Source of the DNA: CAYUYV01 sp964474635
Lineage (GTDB): Bacteria; Pseudomonadota; Alphaproteobacteria; JAJFIK01
Length of the DNA stretch: 37,504 nt
Assembly: GCA_964474635.1 (NCBI GenBank)
Contig: CAYYTT010000019.1
Coordinates: 1-37,504, forward strand
Direction of reading: 5' to 3'
This document shows positions 33,490 through 37,504 of the stretch, piece after piece; the stretch's first letter is position 1; every line of letters begins with the position of its first letter. The notes under the pieces are model-generated. The model saw only the letters and a list, made by a program, of their open reading frames with translations. It was not told where the DNA came from and did not search any database. Both the position numbers and the translations under genes were made by a program.

Positions 33490-35376
33490 TGCCGGCTCTT
33501 CGGCTTCGGCTTCGCCCGCAGCTGCATCCTCCGCGTCGCCGCCCTCGGCCGGCGCTTCGCCATCCGATGCCGCCTCGCCTTCGCCGCCGGCGGCCTCTTC
33601 CGCGACCGGGTCGCCCGTCGCCGGATCAAGCATGGGCTGGGCGTCTTCGGGCACGCCCGGTGTTGCCGGACGCGTTCCCGTCACGGCCTCAACAATGGTG
33701 GCCGCTTCCCGCAGATTGTTTTCCGCTTCGGTGACCAGGTTCAAGCGCTCGATGATCAGCGCTTCCAGGCGCTTGATCTCCTCGGAGTCATTGTCCGGAA
33801 GATCGAACTGCCGCGCGGTCTCGATGGCCGAACGGGCCGCCGCCGCATCTTCTTCGGCCGACTTGCGTTGGTCGGTCAGGCGATTGGTGCCTTCCCGATT
33901 CCGGATCCGGTATTCCTCAAGGGCGCGTTCGCGGGCGATGTCGCTGGTGGCCGACTGGGCCCGTTCGGCGGTCTCGCGCGCCTGAAGCGCCACGTCACGG
34001 ATCAGTTCAAGATCGGTGATCGCCGTGCGCGTCTGGCCCGAGATGTCCAAAACTTCCTGGATCGCGTTCACAAGCTGGTTCTGCGCTTCGATCTCGAACT
34101 GGTCCTCAAGGAAAGTAATCCAGGTGGAGGCGTCTTTCTTCGAGCGCGGATAATTGACCGCGCGCTTGAAGGCCGTCAGCGCTTCGCGCCGCTTGCCCAG
34201 ATTGTTACGGGCATGGCCGAGCAGAAGCCACGCGCTGCCCTGCTGGGTGTTGTTCAGCCCACCGCGGTTGAGCGCGCTCAAGAGGAACCGTTCCGTCTGC
34301 CGCCATTCCTCGTCCTGGGCAAAGGTGCCGGCGATCTGGAAATCAAGCCGGCCATTGGGCGCCTTGCGGCTTGCCGCAATCAGGGCCTGGCGGGCCTTGG
34401 CGAACTCCCTGGCCGCGAGCCAGTAGTTACCGAGCTTTTCCAGGTTCTCGGCCGTGTCCTCGACCCGGCCGCGCTCGATCTCGTCTTCCAAAAGCTTGGC
34501 CGCCTTGTAGGGGTAGCCGTAGAAGGAATGGAGATCCGCCAGCGTCACGAATTCACGGCCACGGCGCAGGAAACCGAGGCGATAGCGCAGTTCCGTGACG
34601 GCGTAGGCGTCCTTTTCCCGGCCGAGTTCCTGGTAGCCGGCGGCCAGTTGCTGCCAATACTCGTCCTTACCTTCGAACTGCGTGATGATCTGCTCAAGGA
34701 GCGGTACGGCACGGTTCCATTGGTTCAGGTTGATGTAGACGGCAACGAGCAGACGCAGATAGCCCTCATTGGGTTCCGCGGACAGCTCAACGGCCTTTGA
34801 GGCCGGGCTTAGGGCATCGCGCCACCGCTCCTTGACCGCATAGGCTTGAGCAAGGAAGTAGTAGGCATTGGCGCCGGGGGACTCGGCGATGGTGAAGAAC
34901 CGCTCCAGCGCGGCGATGGCGTCGTCATACCGCTCGCTGGCGAGATAAAGACCGCCAAGGAAGAAGTAGAGTTCGCCGAGTTCGGTATCTTCAAGGGCAC
35001 CGGTGGCCACGGCCCCTTCGAGCGACCGGATCGCCGCCGGGTAATCCTCCAGTTCCAATTGGAAGTTGGCCGCCTGGCGAAACATGATGGCCTTTTCAAA
35101 CGGCTCCAGATCGGGATCGCGAAGCACCCGCAGGATCACCGCCAAGGCGCCGCGCACGTCGCCCGCCTCATAGATCTCCTGGCTTTCGAAATAGGCGTCC
35201 GTGACTTTTTTATTCGTGGTCTGCGCCTGCGCGGGCGCGACCGGGGTCAAGGAAACCCGATCCATCCCATGGAGAAAGCCGCCAAAGGCAAGAGCGCCGG
35301 CCAGGGCAATCGTCGCGGCCGATGTCCGGCGCGCGGATTTGGTCCGAACCAGGTTGCTGTTTCTCGCCTTGGGCAT
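33469..35376 (-). CDS. Periplasmic TPR protein of a TonB cluster
   Basis: 635-aa exported tetratricopeptide protein. A long signal peptide (TSAATIALAGALAFGGFLHG, cleavage near AQAQ-T, residue 51) is followed by about ten TPR helix pairs (residues 55-430; for example LGELYFFLGGLYLASERYDDAIAALERFF-type repeats), then a coiled-coil-rich stretch with many Glu/Arg (450-570) and an acidic Ala/Glu/Gly tail. The ATG at 35376 follows GGAGGGG. It lies downstream of tonB on the same strand (511 bp apart), a position in which TPR proteins are often found in alphaproteobacterial exbB-exbD-tonB clusters, so a role in organising outer-membrane transport is likely but inferred. Its last codons enter the 16-bp repeat next to the gap. 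Confidence 0.88.
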   Translation of the reverse strand: MPKARNSNLVRTKSARRTSAATIALAGALAFGGFLHGMDRVSLTPVAPAQAQTTNKKVTDAYFESQEIYEAGDVRGALAVILRVLRDPDLEPFEKAIMFRQAANFQLELEDYPAAIRSLEGAVATGALEDTELGELYFFLGGLYLASERYDDAIAALERFFTIAESPGANAYYFLAQAYAVKERWRDALSPASKAVELSAEPNEGYLRLLVAVYINLNQWNRAVPLLEQIITQFEGKDEYWQQLAAGYQELGREKDAYAVTELRYRLGFLRRGREFVTLADLHSFYGYPYKAAKLLEDEIERGRVEDTAENLEKLGNYWLAAREFAKARQALIAASRKAPNGRLDFQIAGTFAQDEEWRQTERFLLSALNRGGLNNTQQGSAWLLLGHARNNLGKRREALTAFKRAVNYPRSKKDASTWITFLEDQFEIEAQNQLVNAIQEVLDISGQTRTAITDLELIRDVALQARETAERAQSATSDIARERALEEYRIRNREGTNRLTDQRKSAEEDAAAARSAIETARQFDLPDNDSEEIKRLEALIIERLNLVTEAENNLREAATIVEAVTGTRPATPGVPEDAQPMLDPATGDPVAEEAAGGEGEAASDGEAPAEGGDAEDAAAGEAEAEEPATEDDGA

Positions 35377-35887
35377 TGCTCGTACCCCTCCACCGGGTCT
35401 GTCTTGGACGACCGCTGCGGTCGCCTGGTTAAGCTGCGCGGCGCCGGGTTCCCGCGGACCTTCACGTCCTGCAGACCCTCGCGCCCTCGGGACCTTTGCG
35501 CCCATCTGTCCTCGCGCCCATCGATCCTTCGCGTCACGGCCCCCCGAACACGAGCGGCACTCGGCTGGAGCGAACCCGGATCGGAAAGACGGCCAGTTTC
35601 AAACGCCGGCCTAGCCAAAACGGGGGTCGGCCCGCCTGACGGACAACGCCGATGGGGCCTCACCCGAATCTTGAAGACTTGAACCTTCGGGCATTGAGAT
35701 CCCGACCATGGGTCCCGTGCCCAACAGCTTGGCCGCGCCTCGTTTCCTCATCGGCGCTCGATTGCCGTTCTGCCCGATTGCCGTTCTGCAGGTCCCCTTC
35801 CGCCCTGTGGGTCCGGACCAACACCACGCGCGAACCGAAATCACAATGGGCCTCCATGGTCAGGCCCACCGCGATGGATAAAACCGT
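35377..35887. other. Non-coding region with 17- and 16-bp repeats
   Basis: 511 bp between tonB and the TPR gene. It contains five diverged 17-bp units (35457-35541, e.g. GACCTTTGCGCCCATCT, GTCCTCGCGCCCATCGA) and two 16-bp units (35759-35774 CGATTGCCGTTCTGCC; 35775-35790, last base A). Short open frames here show no protein features. Presumably the TPR promoter lies here, but none is evident. Confidence 0.7.
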
Positions 35888-36502
35888 CTAGCGGCGACCG
35901 TCGCCTTCAAGCTGGAAGTCGAGACGCACGCGAACACCATCGCGGTCGGCAGGCTGGCCGTCGCGGATTTGCGGGCGATATTTCCAGCGCTGAATGGCGC
36001 GAATGGCTTCCCGTTCGAACACGGAGGAGGACGATTCCACCACGACCGGATTTTTCACGGAGCCATCGGCGGCGATGGTGAACTCCACCACCACATAGCC
36101 TTCCTGCCCCCTCTGGGCGGCGCGCCGCGGGAACTGCGGCGGGATCCGCACGATCGGCTGGGGATCGCGCTCATTGATCGTCACGCCGCTCAACCCGCTC
36201 AGCCCCACATCGGGCTTGGGCAGACCCAGCGAGCCGCCACCCACATTCGGGCGGGTCGTCTGCTGGGGAGCCGGCGGCGGCGGGGGCGGCGGCTCGTCCT
36301 GCTGCTCAGGACGCTGCAATTCCCGGTCGTTCGCCTGGATTTCCTCATCGCGCTTCACCCGGGTGAGTTCGATGGGCGGGGCTTCCTCAATGACTTCCTG
36401 ATCAATCTTCTCGGGGATGATCAGGGATTTCATCAGCATGAAGAGTCCGATGGTCACGATTGCCGCGACGGGGACACCGATGATGATTCTCAGCAAACCC
36501 AT
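35888..36502 (-). CDS. tonB: TonB family energy transducer
   Basis: 204-aa TonB-type protein coupling the inner-membrane proton-motive force to outer-membrane receptors. One N-terminal membrane segment (residues 5-28), a proline-rich spacer (PPPPPPPAPQ at 71-80), and a C-terminal TonB domain (about 120-198) with RGQEGYVVVEFTIAADGSV and FEREAIRAIQRWKYRPQIRDG. The spacer is short, so it may span the periplasm less completely than Escherichia coli TonB. The ATG at 36502 has GAGG 8 nt upstream and starts 10 bp after the exbBD stop, so the genes are co-transcribed. The segment PIVRIPPQFPRRAAQ before the domain is typical for the short alphaproteobacterial TonB. Confidence 0.94.
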   Translation of the reverse strand: MGLLRIIIGVPVAAIVTIGLFMLMKSLIIPEKIDQEVIEEAPPIELTRVKRDEEIQANDRELQRPEQQDEPPPPPPPAPQQTTRPNVGGGSLGLPKPDVGLSGLSGVTINERDPQPIVRIPPQFPRRAAQRGQEGYVVVEFTIAADGSVKNPVVVESSSSVFEREAIRAIQRWKYRPQIRDGQPADRDGVRVRLDFQLEGDGRR

Positions 36503-36512
36503 GGGTGCGGCC

Positions 36513-37499
36513 TCATTCCTGCTTTGTGGCAACGACGACGGACGGCGCACCGGCAAGGCGGGCCTGATCCATCACCTGAACGACGATGCCGGTCTCGGCT
36601 TCCTCGTCGGCCTGAATGATCACAGGCCCCTTTGGATTGTCGGTTCGCAGGCGCTCGACATTCGCCCGCACCGCCCGCACTTCGACTTCACGGCCGTCGA
36701 TAAACACGCGGCTATCCGCGTCCACGGCGACAAGGACCGACAGATTGGCCTTGGCCTGATCCGTCTCGGCCTCAGGCCGGGTCACTTCAGCGCCGGTCTC
36801 CCGAACGAACACAGCCGTCACGATAAAGAAGATCAGCATGATGAACACGATGTCGAGCATCGGCGTCAGGTCGATGCCGCCCTCTTCCACATCGCCGCTG
36901 TCCCGCTTGCGCCGGGCGCCGCCCGTCCGGCCCACCCACTTATCCCGGTCTTCCGGAAAGTGGATATCAAGCTCGTCCTCGACGCGCTGAGTGGCCCGCT
37001 TGGCCTGGCGCTCCAGAATGGTGCTGAAATAAAGGCCGGAAATGGCGGCCACCATGCCCGCCATGGTCGGGATGGTCGCCTTTGACACGCCCGCCGCCAT
37101 GGCCCGCGCATTACTGGCGCCCGTGAAAGCCATCACGTCGAAGACCTCGACCATGCCGGTCACGGTACCGAGCAGCCCGAAAAACGGTGCCACCGCCACC
37201 AGGATCTTGATGGTGCCGAGACCGTAATGGCTCTCAATACTCACCTGTGAAATGAGCTGCGTCCGGATCTGGTGCGCATGCCAGGAATTGTGATCCTTGC
37301 GCCCTTCCCAAATCCCCAAAACCCGCTTTCGCGTGCCCGGATAGGCCGCCAAGAAATACCAGAACCGCTCCAGGATCAGCGTCCACATCATAAATGTGAT
37401 CGCCATGATCCACAGCAGGACCGGACCGCCGGTTTCCACGAAGTCTCGAAGGCTCGTGAAAATCACCAGAGGATTCAAACTGGATAGGACGTCATTCAT
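36513..37499 (-). CDS. ExbB-ExbD fusion, proton channel of TonB system
   Basis: 328-aa single reading frame that joins an ExbB-type protein to an ExbD-type protein. ExbB part (1-180): three membrane helices (VLLWIMAITFMMWTLIL; ILVAVAPFFGLLGTVTGMVEVF; GMVAAISGLYFSTILE) with the family GLLGTVTGM and AAGVSKATIPTMAGM. Linker (181-207) is charged. ExbD part (208-328): IDLTPMLDIVFIMLIFFIV with the essential membrane Asp, then a periplasmic domain with VFIDGREVEV and GPVIIQADEEAETG. ExbB ends and ExbD begins in the cytosol, so the join is topologically allowed. An internal GTG at 36935 (residue 189) could start a separate ExbD, but its ribosome site is weak. The ATG at 37499 is 5 bp from the window edge. 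tonB follows by 10 bp. Confidence 0.9.
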   Translation of the reverse strand: MNDVLSSLNPLVIFTSLRDFVETGGPVLLWIMAITFMMWTLILERFWYFLAAYPGTRKRVLGIWEGRKDHNSWHAHQIRTQLISQVSIESHYGLGTIKILVAVAPFFGLLGTVTGMVEVFDVMAFTGASNARAMAAGVSKATIPTMAGMVAAISGLYFSTILERQAKRATQRVEDELDIHFPEDRDKWVGRTGGARRKRDSGDVEEGGIDLTPMLDIVFIMLIFFIVTAVFVRETGAEVTRPEAETDQAKANLSVLVAVDADSRVFIDGREVEVRAVRANVERLRTDNPKGPVIIQADEEAETGIVVQVMDQARLAGAPSVVVATKQE

Positions 37500-37504
37500 C
37501 TTCC

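Noticed and set aside
35611..35869. Two small minus-strand frames between tonB and the TPR gene
   Set aside because: They run through 16-bp tandem repeats, whose period is not a multiple of three, and have no family features.

Overview
The window looks like a chromosomal segment of a GC-rich alphaproteobacterium, taken from a draft or metagenomic assembly. The taxonomic markers are a MucR/Ros-type zinc-finger regulator, a DnaA-domain-IV-like small protein tail-to-tail with a SufE protein, DUF2336- and DUF5330-like proteins, and an exb-tonB-TPR cluster. No rRNA, tRNA, CRISPR array, integrase or transposase was seen. Three runs of N interrupt the sequence (100, 10 and 100 Ns). Genus cannot be fixed from the sequence alone.

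Layout. 0-6.5 kb: dienelactone-hydrolase-like enzyme, PAS histidine kinase, a secreted unknown protein, DUF192 and DUF427 proteins, a small secreted DUF5330-like protein, an assembly gap inside a repeat array, and a SufE-like protein. 6.5-13.1 kb: DnaA-like HTH protein, an XRE regulator with a degenerate LexA/S24-like C-terminus, then a block of unrecognised proteins: a 710-aa single-pass cysteine-rich periplasmic protein, a pseudo-receiver, a 629-aa polytopic protein and a small four-helix membrane protein. 13.1-15.5 kb: palindrome-rich intergenic DNA, an XRE/MmyB-like regulator, MucR, and AT-richer non-coding DNA. 15.5-21.7 kb: a complete Mrp/Mnh multisubunit Na+/H+ antiporter operon (A-B-C-D-E-F-G, minus strand). 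21.9-24.6 kb: a left-handed beta-helix acyltransferase, a DUF2336 protein and a small lipoprotein. 25.1-28.4 kb: a 1106-aa secreted zincin metalloprotease with an N-terminal His-Asp repeat, RTX repeats and a LamG-like domain. 28.7-30.5 kb: a PQQ-type sugar/sorbosone dehydrogenase and its cytochrome c. 30.7-32.9 kb: an oligopeptidase B-like S9 peptidase. 33.5-37.5 kb: a TonB energy-transduction cluster encoding an ExbB-ExbD fusion, TonB and a TPR protein.

How the genes work together. The Mrp operon is a translationally coupled machine for sodium/pH homeostasis, suggesting a saline or alkaline habitat. The ExbBD-TonB-TPR group energises outer-membrane transport. The dehydrogenase/cytochrome pair would pass electrons from periplasmic substrate oxidation to the respiratory chain. 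The block at 7.7-13.1 kb has no function I can name and is the best candidate for something undescribed.

The most unusual structural points are (i) a single reading frame joining ExbB to ExbD, (ii) short tandem repeat arrays of 15-18 bp, mostly 16 bp, in many intergenic regions, two of them coinciding with assembly gaps, (iii) a diverged dispersed intergenic element present three times, twice just ahead of a terminator, and (iv) a cluster of nested palindromes at 13.2-13.5 kb.
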